A DNA stretch of 46,939 nt from Actinomycetota bacterium (GCA_947490845.1 CANLHI010000006.1:1-46939), one strand, 5' to 3'; shown: positions 25,389 through 32,894, numbered from the stretch's first letter. Notes: generated by a model not told the origin, from the sequence alone. Translations and numbers: made by a program.

Positions 25389-26501
25389 ATGAGCGAAGAA
25401 AGACTGCAAGAGCTTAAATTCAAATCTGGAATCAATCTATATGCCGGTGAGCTGGCGGGCCAATTTCTCTTTGGAACCATGCGCAGCCGGCTAGCCATTG
25501 CCTCACCCCTTGCCCCCGAAATTTATTCTGCGCTAAAGCGCGGAATCACCCGCGGTGAGTTGGATGCGCTCTTGGCAATTAGCGCTGCCGACTTGGATGA
25601 ACTGCTGGCACAACTGCGCTCTTATGAATTCCTAGAAACGCAAGCGAGTGCCATCCAGATTTCGCAGCGCTTTATTTCTAATATCGCCGAACGCGCTGCC
25701 AAAGGAAGTGATCGCAGCAAAGACGCCTCTTATGCGCAGATGAAAAATCGGATTGCACCTGAATTAACTCTGACAAGGTGGTTACCAGGGGTTTGTGATT
25801 CAGGAGTTGCAACGGTGAGCGCTCGCCAAAGTGCGCATCTAGAAATTTCTGGAAATTCTCGTGCTACTCAACATTTATTTTCAGCTCTTATCGCAAGTGG
25901 CCTTATACATACGCAATTTGCACCCTCCTTTCGTCGCGGCCGCGAACAAGTCTGCGATGCTGATATCTCTGGCGGATTTATCTCAGCCGTTGATTATGGG
26001 CAGGTATTTACAACGCTCTGCCACGAAAAAGCAAAATCAATTGCGCTCTTTCCGCAATGCTCTGAAGAGAGTGCCGAAGAGCTACCTATCGGATTTGCCG
26101 AGAAGGTAATTAAGATCCACTTCGGAGAAATTGATTCGGCCCTGCTTGCCCTTTGGATGTCTGCTGGACAAGAACATTTACTTGTCAGTGAAATTAGTGG
26201 CGGGTATTTAACAATTACTCCATTAATCAGGCCTGGCATAACTCCTTGCAGCCGTTGCTGCGAATTAACAATTGCAGATCAAAGCAGAGCAACGCTATTG
26301 GAGAAAGCATCGACTAAAGATGAACTACCAATAGTTGGAGCCAACTACCTGGCCTCGATTTTGGCGGCACAACTACTGCAACTAATTGACACCGGGATTT
26401 GCACTCTATCCACCGAGGCAATTTCAATCGATTTGCTAGACCTCTGTAACACAAAACACATCGCCGTCACGCGCCATCCCATGTGTGGGTGTAGCTGGTA
26501 A
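25389..26501 (+). CDS. E1/cyclodehydratase-like protein, Rv3196 type
   Basis: 370 residues from ATG 25389 (TTG 25383 is the next option). The C-terminal third resembles ThiF/MoeB E1 proteins and the leader-binding or cyclodehydratase proteins of TOMM peptide pathways: PLIRPGITPCSRCCEL, then a hydrophobic LASILAAQLLQLIDTG helix and a C-terminal HPMCGCSW, giving a four-cysteine zinc site (CxxC and CxC). The N-terminal half resembles the peptide-binding winged-helix region of those proteins. No GxGGxG nucleotide loop is visible, so adenylation is unlikely. In actinobacteria it lies next to ABC1 kinase and whiB7. Function unknown. Confidence 0.75.
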   Translation: MSEERLQELKFKSGINLYAGELAGQFLFGTMRSRLAIASPLAPEIYSALKRGITRGELDALLAISAADLDELLAQLRSYEFLETQASAIQISQRFISNIAERAAKGSDRSKDASYAQMKNRIAPELTLTRWLPGVCDSGVATVSARQSAHLEISGNSRATQHLFSALIASGLIHTQFAPSFRRGREQVCDADISGGFISAVDYGQVFTTLCHEKAKSIALFPQCSEESAEELPIGFAEKVIKIHFGEIDSALLALWMSAGQEHLLVSEISGGYLTITPLIRPGITPCSRCCELTIADQSRATLLEKASTKDELPIVGANYLASILAAQLLQLIDTGICTLSTEAISIDLLDLCNTKHIAVTRHPMCGCSW

Positions 26502-26548
26502 TAAGTTTTCAAATAGCGCTGTGAACACTTTCTCTGAACAATAGGCGC

Positions 26549-27889
26549 ATGGCTAAGAAGGAGTCGAACCAGACTCAGATCCCGAGTTCCACCGCTGCCC
26601 GTTCGGCGAAGATGGTCTCCATTCCGGTCGGACTTGCCGGTCGTGGCATGCTCGGACTCGGCAAACAATTAGTCGGACAATCTTCATCAGTAGTTATTAC
26701 AGATATTCAAGAGAAAACTGCAGAGCAACTCTTTAAAGTCCTTGGCGAGCTAAAGGGTGGTGCGATGAAATTCGGCCAAGCGCTCTCGGTATTTGAAGCA
26801 GCGCTTCCTGAAAACATTGCCAAGCCTTATCGCGAGACTCTTACCAAACTACAAGAGTCAGCACCTCCCTTGCCAACTCGTGTGGTGCATAAAGTTTTGG
26901 CAAAAGAGTTAGGCGAAAACTGGCGCGATAACTTCACTTCATTTGATGACAAGGCAACGGCTTCCGCTTCGATTGGCCAAGTTCATAAAGGTGTTTGGAA
27001 AGATGGTCGCGCCGTTGCCGTCAAGATCCAATACCCAGGTGCTGCCGAAGCTTTAATCTCAGATTTAAATCAGATCCAACGCTTTGCCAAAATTTTCCAA
27101 TTAGTTTTGCCCGGCTTAGAAATGAAACCGTTGCTAGAAGAACTACGTGCACGCATTATCGAAGAAGTTGATTACAAATATGAAGCCGAGGCGCAAGAAG
27201 CGTGCTGGCGCGCATATGAAAATGATCCAGACGTTGCAATTCCAAAAGTTGTAATGGCTGCCGATAAAGTTCTTGTCTCTGAGTGGCTAGAAGGAATTCC
27301 GCTTTCTAAAATCATTGCAAGTGGAACACAGGAAGAGCGCGATAACGCAGGTATGCGTTTGGCCAGGTTCCATTTCACATGCCCTGAGCGCGCAGGTTTA
27401 TTGCATGCTGATCCACATCCTGGAAATTTCCGTTTATTGGCCGATGGCCGCATCGGAGTATTAGATTTCGGCGCCTGCAACCGTCTGCCAAATGGATTCC
27501 CTGAGCCATTTAAGAATCTGTTAAAGCACGCACTCGACGATGATGCGCAAGCTTTATATGACGGCTTTAAGAAAGATGGATTTATCCTAGAAGATGTCGA
27601 TGTTGATCCAAATCTTGTTCTAGATTTCTTAGTTCCACTTGTTGAACCACTGCGAACTGAAACATTTAAATACTCACGCGAATGGTTGCGCGATCAAAGC
27701 GCCCGCTTTGGCGATCCACGCAATCCAACTGCCAAGATCGGCTTCCAACTTAATTTGCCGGCTGAATATGTATTAATCCACCGCGTTACCTTGGGAACAA
27801 CTGGCATCTTCTGCCAGTTAGAAGCCGAAGGCAAGTTCCGCGATGAAGCACTTTCCTGGTTCCCCGAAATCGCACCTGCTGGCGTTTAG
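26549..27889 (+). CDS. ABC1/ADCK (UbiB-like) atypical kinase
   Basis: 446 residues. The ABC1 family marks are all present: the KxGQ motif in GGAMKFGQALSVFE, the A-rich loop in ASASIGQVHKG, VAVKIQYPG (Lys of the nucleotide site), EVDYKYEAEAQ, HADPHPGNFRLL and VLDFGACNRLP. Family members act on quinone or lipid metabolism through an unusual ATPase activity; the partner here is unknown. The order E1-like, ABC1, whiB7, uvrD2 is the mycobacterial one. Its stop codon overlaps the converging membrane protein by 4 bases. Confidence 0.94.
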   Translation: MAKKESNQTQIPSSTAARSAKMVSIPVGLAGRGMLGLGKQLVGQSSSVVITDIQEKTAEQLFKVLGELKGGAMKFGQALSVFEAALPENIAKPYRETLTKLQESAPPLPTRVVHKVLAKELGENWRDNFTSFDDKATASASIGQVHKGVWKDGRAVAVKIQYPGAAEALISDLNQIQRFAKIFQLVLPGLEMKPLLEELRARIIEEVDYKYEAEAQEACWRAYENDPDVAIPKVVMAADKVLVSEWLEGIPLSKIIASGTQEERDNAGMRLARFHFTCPERAGLLHADPHPGNFRLLADGRIGVLDFGACNRLPNGFPEPFKNLLKHALDDDAQALYDGFKKDGFILEDVDVDPNLVLDFLVPLVEPLRTETFKYSREWLRDQSARFGDPRNPTAKIGFQLNLPAEYVLIHRVTLGTTGIFCQLEAEGKFRDEALSWFPEIAPAGV

Positions 27890-28263
27890 CGAGATATTTT
27901 TCGAACCATTTTCCAGTGATATAAATAAACTGGAACTGTCACAAGTAAAGTCACGAGTGAACTAGTTATTCCGCGAGTGGCATTACGGCGGTTCTGATCG
28001 ATATTGGATTGCTTGAGAACCTCAGGATCTATTTTGGGATCGGTCTGAGCTGCATAAGGATCAACGTAACCGGCATCAGGAACTATTAAATCTAGGCCTC
28101 GGTTAATCAAACTAATTACCGTGAAGAGACAGACGAGAAGAGTTATAAGGCTGACCGCGTATAAATAAAGTGAGCGCCAATCAACGCCTTGTTGCGATGC
28201 AGCAACGGTTGGTTTTGCTGCACTCTTCTTTACGGGCGCGGACTTCTTTACAGTAGTTGCCAT
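27886..28263 (-). CDS. Two-helix membrane protein with basic N-terminus
   Basis: 125 residues. The N-terminal 28 residues are Lys/Ala/Pro-rich (ATTVKKSAPVKKSAAKP), as in many small actinobacterial membrane proteins. Two membrane segments follow: LYLYAVSLITLLVCLFTVISLI and SSLVTLLVTVPVYLYHW, separated by a polar loop (DPYAAQTDPKIDPEVLK) and ending in basic KMVRKISR. The shape is that of DUF5671-like proteins, but I cannot confirm the family. TACACT lies 6 bases before the ATG. Confidence 0.75.
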   Translation of the reverse strand: MATTVKKSAPVKKSAAKPTVAASQQGVDWRSLYLYAVSLITLLVCLFTVISLINRGLDLIVPDAGYVDPYAAQTDPKIDPEVLKQSNIDQNRRNATRGITSSLVTLLVTVPVYLYHWKMVRKISR

Positions 28264-28269
28264 AATTCG

Positions 28270-28275
28270 AGTGTA
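28270..28275 (-). promoter_or_regulatory. -10 element, leaderless promoter of the 27886-28263 gene
   Basis: TACACT on the minus strand ends 6 bases before ATG 28263; the gene has no Shine-Dalgarno. Confidence 0.45.
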
Positions 28276-28287
28276 CTCCCGCAGTTC

Positions 28288-28683
28288 TTAATCTTCATCA
28301 CTTTGCACGATACAGAATGGATGTCCTGCCGGATCTAGATAAACTCTAAATCGATGTGGTCGCACTTGATGATCTGCTTTACGACCACCGATTGCCAGAA
28401 TTTCGCGTTCTGCAATATCTAAATTCTTTGCGTGAAAATCCATATGTGCTTGCTGTGGCAGATCACCGGTCGGCCAAGTCGGCACACGATAGTTATCGAT
28501 TTTCTGAAAAGCCATCTTCGTTCGATCATTTTCATCCCATAACTCAAGCCATTCACAAGTTTCTGCAGTCTCGCCTTCATCAAATGGCTGAACCTTTAAC
28601 CCAGTAATTTTTGAATAGAACTTCGCAAGTTCTACCGGGTTGGCACAATCAAGTGCGGTGTATGCGTAATTAGCGATGGTCAT
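28288..28683 (-). CDS. VOC-family (glyoxalase-fold) protein
   Basis: 131 residues. The vicinal-oxygen-chelate fold is seen in NYAYTALDCANPVELAKFYSKITGLKVQP and the second repeat HMDFHAKNLDIAEREILAIGGRKAD, ending VYLDPAGHPFCIVQSDED. This is the glyoxalase-like (DUF/PF18029-type) form common in actinobacteria. Possible metal or substrate residues are His in QAHMDF and Glu/Cys near the end, but the reaction cannot be told. Its start codon lies in the downstream arm of a perfect 15-bp inverted repeat (28672-28709). Confidence 0.85.
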   Translation of the reverse strand: MTIANYAYTALDCANPVELAKFYSKITGLKVQPFDEGETAETCEWLELWDENDRTKMAFQKIDNYRVPTWPTGDLPQQAHMDFHAKNLDIAEREILAIGGRKADHQVRPHRFRVYLDPAGHPFCIVQSDED

Positions 28684-28709
28684 GCGTTTATTCTCGCATG
28701 ACCATCGCT
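28672..28709. repeat. 15-bp perfect inverted repeat over the VOC gene start
   Basis: Left arm AGCGATGGTCATGCG (28672-28686), 8-base spacer, right arm CGCATGACCATCGCT (28695-28709), no mismatch. The VOC start codon (28683..28681) lies in one arm. There is no T-run after it, so it is not an intrinsic terminator for whiB7, which ends 28 bases away. It could hide the start codon in a read-through transcript or be an operator. A weak -10-like GAGAAT sits at the spacer, 6 bases before the ATG. Confidence 0.7.
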
Positions 28710-28737
28710 GGTAACGGATACCTGCCGATAGAAGTAA

Positions 28738-29076
28738 TTACACGAACGCCGCAATGCGCGGTGGACGTCCCGCACGGCGCTTGCGCTCAATAATTACGCC
28801 ATCTTCGATTAACTGCCCACCCCAAACACCACATGGCTCTTCGCGGGATAAGGCACCGTCTAAACATTTATTTCGCACAGGACAGCTTCCACAAAGCGCT
28901 TTCGCCTGAGCAATTCCTTCATCACTTTCGGAGAAGAAGAGTTCGGGATCAGCGTTATGGCATGGCAAAGTAAAGGCGATGGCCGAGTCATACGTACCGG
29001 TTACTTCATAGAGACCGATCTTCTCGCCTGTTTGTGCCCAGCCTGGTACCTGTAGTTCGCTGTAGAGAACGCTCAT
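28738..29076 (-). CDS. whiB7: WhiB7-type iron-sulfur transcription factor
   Basis: 112 residues from ATG 29076 (GTG 29085 is in frame). The four [4Fe-4S] cysteines are in TLPCHNADPELFF, ALCGSCPVRNKCLDGAL; the turn GVWGG follows, and the C-terminal RKRRAGRPPR is an AT-hook-like basic tail, the feature that separates WhiB7 from other WhiB proteins. WhiB7 works with the principal sigma factor to switch on intrinsic antibiotic-resistance genes when ribosomes are inhibited. It lies downstream of uvrD2 as in mycobacteria. The 390-base leader with uORF and terminator is described separately. The first 75 bases after the terminator are C/A- then G/A-rich and look unstructured. Confidence 0.92.
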   Translation of the reverse strand: MSVLYSELQVPGWAQTGEKIGLYEVTGTYDSAIAFTLPCHNADPELFFSESDEGIAQAKALCGSCPVRNKCLDGALSREEPCGVWGGQLIEDGVIIERKRRAGRPPRIAAFV

Positions 29077-29152
29077 CGTTCTCACCCACTTTCTTCTCTC
29101 TCGTTCTTTCTCTGGTTTTATTTGGATTTAGTTTGGTTTGGTTTTTGGTAAT

Positions 29153-29191
29153 AAAAAAAGGCCTTCAACTCCTTTGTGGAGTTGAGGCCTT
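29153..29191 (-). terminator. Intrinsic terminator in the whiB7 leader (attenuator)
   Basis: On the minus strand AAGGCCTCAACTCC, loop ACAAA, GGAGTTGAAGGCCTT with one bulged A, then TTTTTTT. A 14-bp stem directly followed by seven T is a textbook intrinsic terminator. It lies 21 bases after the uORF stop and 77 bases before the whiB7 ATG, so it must be read through for whiB7 expression. Confidence 0.9.
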
Positions 29192-29239
29192 AGGTTTGGC
29201 GTCTATCGGTGTTATCCGATCGAACCTCCTGTGGCCTCA
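29183..29239 (-). promoter_or_regulatory. Candidate antiterminator helix of the whiB7 attenuator
   Basis: TGAGGCC at 29239..29233, inside uORF codons 49-51, is complementary to GGCCTCA at 29189..29183, the 5' strand of the terminator. Two more helices nest inside: AGGTT (29227..29223) with AACCT (29196..29192), and ATCGG (29220..29216) with CCGAT (29209..29205), whose loop holds the uORF stop UAA. The structure excludes the terminator. Ribosomes finishing the uORF would melt it; ribosomes that fail to arrive would leave it intact. Confidence 0.7.
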
Positions 29240-29385
29240 TCCACGGCGTAAAAAGCTGCGTAAAACGCTGGCTTTGACGCTGCGGGCCAATTTGAATGCT
29301 TCTTTGTAGTCGCATGGAAATTGGCAGGCGAAGTAGCAGCGCCGCGTGTAACGCGTGCTGTGGTGAATGATTTAGATGTAAACAT
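29212..29385 (-). CDS. 57-codon upstream ORF (leader peptide) of whiB7
   Basis: ATG 29385 to TAA 29212 gives 57 residues, beginning MFTSKSFTTARVTRG and ending DEATGGSIG. AAGGAG lies 8 bases before the ATG. The peptide is basic and Ala/Thr-rich, with no acidic residue before position 49 and no signal sequence. A second ATG two codons earlier in another frame (ATGAAAGATG) would give only a six-residue product. In mycobacteria an upstream ORF is known to sense translation for whiB7 attenuation; a longer uORF here probably has the same role. The peptide sequence itself may not matter. Confidence 0.75.
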   Translation of the reverse strand: MFTSKSFTTARVTRGAATSPANFHATTKKHSNWPAASKPAFYAAFYAVDEATGGSIG

Positions 29386-29438
29386 CTTTCATTCTCCTTT
29401 TCGCCTATTTAGCCGAACACCTACTTGGTGAAAGGCAA

Positions 29439-29477
29439 GGGTAAACCACAGATAGAGGTCTGCGCAACCTAATTAAT
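29439..29477 (-). promoter_or_regulatory. Possible WhiB7-responsive promoter of the leader
   Basis: TTGCGC (29467..29462) is directly preceded by the AT-rich TTAATTAATTAGG at the uvrD2 stop; TTACCC follows at 17-base spacing (29444..29439). An AT-rich box next to a TTGC-type -35 is the known arrangement for WhiB7 autoregulation. The -10 is poor, so confidence is low. Confidence 0.3.
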
Positions 29478-31127
29478 TAAGCCCGCCTCACGCAGGAATC
29501 GGCTCGGATTCTGGCGGTGGCTGATGTGGAGATCGACCTTCGCGCGGGTCATTCCAACATAGAACAAACGGCGTTCTTCATCGATCTGGTCATCAAAGGG
29601 CAATATTCCTTCAGATGCGCCGATTAAAAATACTCGCTCCCATTCCAGCCCTTTTGCCGCATGCAGAGTTGCCAGGGTGATTACCGGCATTGTCGGTGGA
29701 TTGTTCTGTTGCACGCGATCTTCAATTTCACGCAAATAACTACGTAGCGTCTTTGGGCTAAAACTATTGTCGTCATCTAGTTCGCGCGCCAGGTGCAGCA
29801 GACCCGCAATGCCATCAATGCTTTCTCCAGTTAAAAATGGTTGCGCAATGGTTCGTAGCTCATCGATCCAAGAGACGCCTTCTGTAGGCAAAACAGATGC
29901 GCGACGCACTTCCTTTAAAAAATCACGAACATCTTGGCGATCGAAAAATCTTTCTGTACTGCGCACCTGATATGGCAGACCTGCTTTATTCATCGCGCGC
30001 TCTACGCCCTTTAATTGGTTATTGGTTCGCGCCAAGATCGCGATCTCTTGCGCCTGGGTTCCACTATTTAATAGTTCAGAAATTTGGGCAAGGACGCCAA
30101 CAATTTCGGCATCTTCATTGGCATAACCATCAACGCTGGGTTTGGTGCCATGCTCATTTAGCGCAACTAACTCTTGACCCATTACGCCATGACGCAAGAG
30201 CGCATTTGCAGCAAAGGTAATTTCGGGGGTGGAGCGATATCCGGTACTTAAGCGAATTACTTCAGCATCGGGAAAACGTTTCGTGAAGCTATTTAAAAAT
30301 ACTGGTGTTGCACCAGCAAATGAGTAAATAGTTTGCGCAGGGTCTCCGACCACACAAATATCTTGGCGCGAACCAAGCCAAGCATTTATTAAACGTTGCT
30401 GGACTGGCGAAATATCCTGATATTCATCGATTGTGAAGTAGCGGTACTGATCCTGCACTCGCTCGCGAACAGCGCGCTCTTCTTCCAGCATCGCGGCAGT
30501 TAACAAAAGTACATCCTCAAAATCAATTGCTAGCTCTTGCTTCTTAACGCTTTCATAGGCGGTGTAAACCTGCGCCAATTTTTCTGCAGCAATTCTAGGT
30601 TTCTGGGTGCGCTTACCAATCTCATTTATAAAATCTTCAGGTGCGACTTGCGAAACCTTTGCCCATTCAATTTCACTTGCGATATCGCGCATTAATTCGC
30701 GCGAAGTAGCACGCAGTTCACCTGATAAACCAGCGCGATTAATCGCTTCTCCAATAAACCCGGCCTTAGCGGTCATTAACTCAGGTACTCGCCCGCCAAA
30801 AACGCTGGGCCAGAAATAGATCAGTTGCTTAAGGGCTGCTGCGTGAATTGTGCGTGCGGCAACCGTTGGAACGCCAAGGGCGCGCAAGCGCGTGCGCATT
30901 TCACCCGCGGCACGCGAAGTAAAGGTCAGTGCCAAAACTTTCTGTGGATCCATCGTTCCGATGGCGGCTGCATATGCGATGCGATGTGTGATGGCGCGCG
31001 TCTTGCCTGTTCCAGCACCTGCGATTACACAAACTGGTCCGCGTGAGGCTAGCGCTACTGCTTTCTGGTCGTTATCTAGAGCCTCCAAGATTTCTTGCGC
31101 ACGAAGATTTCCGGTTTCCTCACTCAT
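29469..31127 (-). CDS. uvrD2: UvrD2-type superfamily-1 DNA helicase, short form
   Basis: 552 residues. SF1A helicase motifs are in order: VIAGAGTGKTRAI (motif I, about 35-47), FTSRAAGEMR (Ia), IDEYQDISPVQQ (II), VGDPAQTIYSFAG (III), TGYRSTPEI (IV) and TLHAAKGLEWERVF with FYVGMTRAKVDLHISH (V-VI). Context (nudC before, whiB7 after) identifies it as UvrD2. Mycobacterial UvrD2 is about 700 residues with a C-terminal HRDC domain and a tetracysteine region; this protein stops right after motif VI (SRFLREAGLIN), so both are absent. It overlaps nudC by 4 bases (ATGA). Confidence 0.92.
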   Translation of the reverse strand: MSEETGNLRAQEILEALDNDQKAVALASRGPVCVIAGAGTGKTRAITHRIAYAAAIGTMDPQKVLALTFTSRAAGEMRTRLRALGVPTVAARTIHAAALKQLIYFWPSVFGGRVPELMTAKAGFIGEAINRAGLSGELRATSRELMRDIASEIEWAKVSQVAPEDFINEIGKRTQKPRIAAEKLAQVYTAYESVKKQELAIDFEDVLLLTAAMLEEERAVRERVQDQYRYFTIDEYQDISPVQQRLINAWLGSRQDICVVGDPAQTIYSFAGATPVFLNSFTKRFPDAEVIRLSTGYRSTPEITFAANALLRHGVMGQELVALNEHGTKPSVDGYANEDAEIVGVLAQISELLNSGTQAQEIAILARTNNQLKGVERAMNKAGLPYQVRSTERFFDRQDVRDFLKEVRRASVLPTEGVSWIDELRTIAQPFLTGESIDGIAGLLHLARELDDDNSFSPKTLRSYLREIEDRVQQNNPPTMPVITLATLHAAKGLEWERVFLIGASEGILPFDDQIDEERRLFYVGMTRAKVDLHISHRQNPSRFLREAGLIN

Positions 31128-32029
31128 GCATATAACCAGCGGTCAATCATTTTGCGCGAGACAGACATAATCGGCGGTAGTGAGAGTGAACCAGCAGCGA
31201 CTTGTTCATTAAATTGTGCGCGCGATAACCATTTGATCTCAACAATTTCTTCACCATCAGGTCGAGCGACCTCTGGGAAATCTGTAATTGCCTCAAATGA
31301 GATCATGATTGATGCTGGAAATGGCCAAGGTTGTGAACCTAGATAATTGATTTCACGCACTGCAACGCCAGATTCTTCATAAACTTCACGTTGCACGCAC
31401 TGCTCAAACGTCTCACCAGGTTCTAGAAATCCGGCAAAGCAAGAGAATCTACCTTCTGGCCAGATCGGTTGGCGCCCCAACAAAATACGATCATCGGCAT
31501 CGCGCACTAAAACAATTACTGCGCAATCTGTGCGCGGGTAATGTTCACTCTGATCTGCATCGCACTTGCGAACTGATCCACCCATCGCAACAGATGTTGG
31601 CGCCCCGCATCGCGCGCAATGCGGATGTGTTTTATGCCAATTTGAAAGCGCAACTGTGTGCAGAGCAAGTTCCATCTGCATCTCATTGAGGTCTCCCCCA
31701 ATTTCGCGCAGCGTCGCATATCCATCTGGTGCATCATCGCTCTGCGATTTAGGATGATCTGAGTTCCATGCAAAATACGGTTCGCTATCTAATACATCTA
31801 AACCTAGAAAATATTTCTCGCCTGCCTTAAATTCTCCGCTCTTAATTAGCGCGGCGATTTCTGTAGAGTTTAGGAAATCAAGCTCAGTGGCGCCTGGAGA
31901 AACTGCCAACCGCCCATCACTGAAGTGAACGATCTTGGCTTTAGCCCACATCTGATCCAGCGTTGCTTGGTTAGATCGCAGGTGTCCGGCGCGGTCCATC
32001 TTCGATACTTGTCCGTTGACCGCGCTCAT
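31124..32029 (-). CDS. nudC: NAD(+) diphosphatase NudC
   Basis: 301 residues from ATG 32029 (MSAVNGQVSK). The zinc site is HPHCARCGAP...RKCDADQ, the Nudix box GFLEPGETFEQCVQREVYEESGV, and the diagnostic SQPWPFP box follows. NudC hydrolyses NAD(H) to nicotinamide mononucleotide and AMP and can remove NAD caps from RNA. A longer frame to 32170 would run into the divergent EEP gene and is rejected; an internal start (MDRAGH, 31996) is also possible. TAGCGT lies 8 bases before the chosen ATG. Overlaps uvrD2 by ATGA. Confidence 0.94.
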   Translation of the reverse strand: MSAVNGQVSKMDRAGHLRSNQATLDQMWAKAKIVHFSDGRLAVSPGATELDFLNSTEIAALIKSGEFKAGEKYFLGLDVLDSEPYFAWNSDHPKSQSDDAPDGYATLREIGGDLNEMQMELALHTVALSNWHKTHPHCARCGAPTSVAMGGSVRKCDADQSEHYPRTDCAVIVLVRDADDRILLGRQPIWPEGRFSCFAGFLEPGETFEQCVQREVYEESGVAVREINYLGSQPWPFPASIMISFEAITDFPEVARPDGEEIVEIKWLSRAQFNEQVAAGSLSLPPIMSVSRKMIDRWLYA

Positions 32030-32057
32030 AAGGGGCAACGCTACTAGCCTTCGCCAT
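32030..32057. promoter_or_regulatory. Back-to-back divergent leaderless promoters of nudC and the EEP gene
   Basis: Minus strand: TAGCGT (32043..32038), 8 bases before the nudC ATG. Plus strand: TAGCCT (32045-32050), 7 bases before the EEP ATG. One base pair separates them. The region between the start codons is 28 bp. Confidence 0.5.
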
Positions 32058-32894
32058 ATGCGCATCACCTCGTGGAATCTGCTCCATGGCATGCAAATTC
32101 CGCCCAACCCCGCAGGTCCATCCGCGCCAGCACTGCAGCGGGCGATCGCCGAAATCGCAAGTGATGTCATCGCGGTGCAGGAAGTCGATTATTTGCTGCC
32201 GCGCTCAGGCGTCATAAATCAAATTGCTGACATTGCCACTGCAATGAGCGCAACTGACTGGGCTTTTGCACCGAGTGTGATCGGAACTCCGGGTGAGAAA
32301 TGGCGCAAACTAAATGAGCGAGACCCAAAATACATTTCAAATAGCTCAATCGGTGATCTAGCCGGAAGTTATGGAATTGCGATCGCTTCAAATATTCCAG
32401 TCATTAAGTGGCAAAGGTTAGAACTTGGTAGATCCGTTATCGGAATGCCACTTGTTGTGCCGACTGAAAGTGAAACAAGTAGCAGACCAAAGATTCGCGC
32501 CATATATGTGCGCGATGAACCACGAGTTGCCCTTGCTGCAACTCTGCAAAATGGTTTTACCGTGATAAATACTCATCTCTCCTTTGTGCCCGGTGTAAAT
32601 CTCGGGCAATTAAATAGGCTAAAGCGTTGGGCAGGGCAAATTGCGCACGAGACAAATACGATCCCGCTAATTCTGGGAGATTTAAATCTGCCTAAAGGTA
32701 TTCCAGCAATTGGTTCTAAATGGAAATCTTTGGTGACTCAGAACACTTACCCAAGTTGGGGAGCGAAAATACAATTTGATTACATTTTGGCTGATGAATT
32801 ACCCGGGTATCAATTCACTGATCGCAAAACGGTTAAGACAGGTGTGAGCGATCACCTGCCCTTGCGAATTGAGTTAGTTAGAACCCATAAGTAG
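32058..32894 (+). CDS. Endonuclease/exonuclease/phosphatase (EEP) family protein
   Basis: 278 residues from ATG 32058. The EEP catalytic set is complete: RITSWNLLHG, AVQEVDYLL (metal Glu), INTHLSFVPG, LILGDLNLP and QFDYILADE with the C-terminal SDHLPLRIEL (catalytic Asp-His). Such enzymes cleave phosphodiesters in DNA, RNA or phospholipids; the substrate is unknown. No signal peptide is visible. A longer frame to 32016 adds residues inside the nudC N-terminus and is rejected. The gene end overlaps the adnB end by 21 bases in the opposite orientation. Confidence 0.9.
   Translation: MRITSWNLLHGMQIPPNPAGPSAPALQRAIAEIASDVIAVQEVDYLLPRSGVINQIADIATAMSATDWAFAPSVIGTPGEKWRKLNERDPKYISNSSIGDLAGSYGIAIASNIPVIKWQRLELGRSVIGMPLVVPTESETSSRPKIRAIYVRDEPRVALAATLQNGFTVINTHLSFVPGVNLGQLNRLKRWAGQIAHETNTIPLILGDLNLPKGIPAIGSKWKSLVTQNTYPSWGAKIQFDYILADELPGYQFTDRKTVKTGVSDHLPLRIELVRTHK

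Noticed and set aside
29385-29393. Alternative uORF start ATGAAAGATG two codons earlier in another frame
   Set aside because: It gives only six residues and its Shine-Dalgarno spacing (2 bases) is too short.
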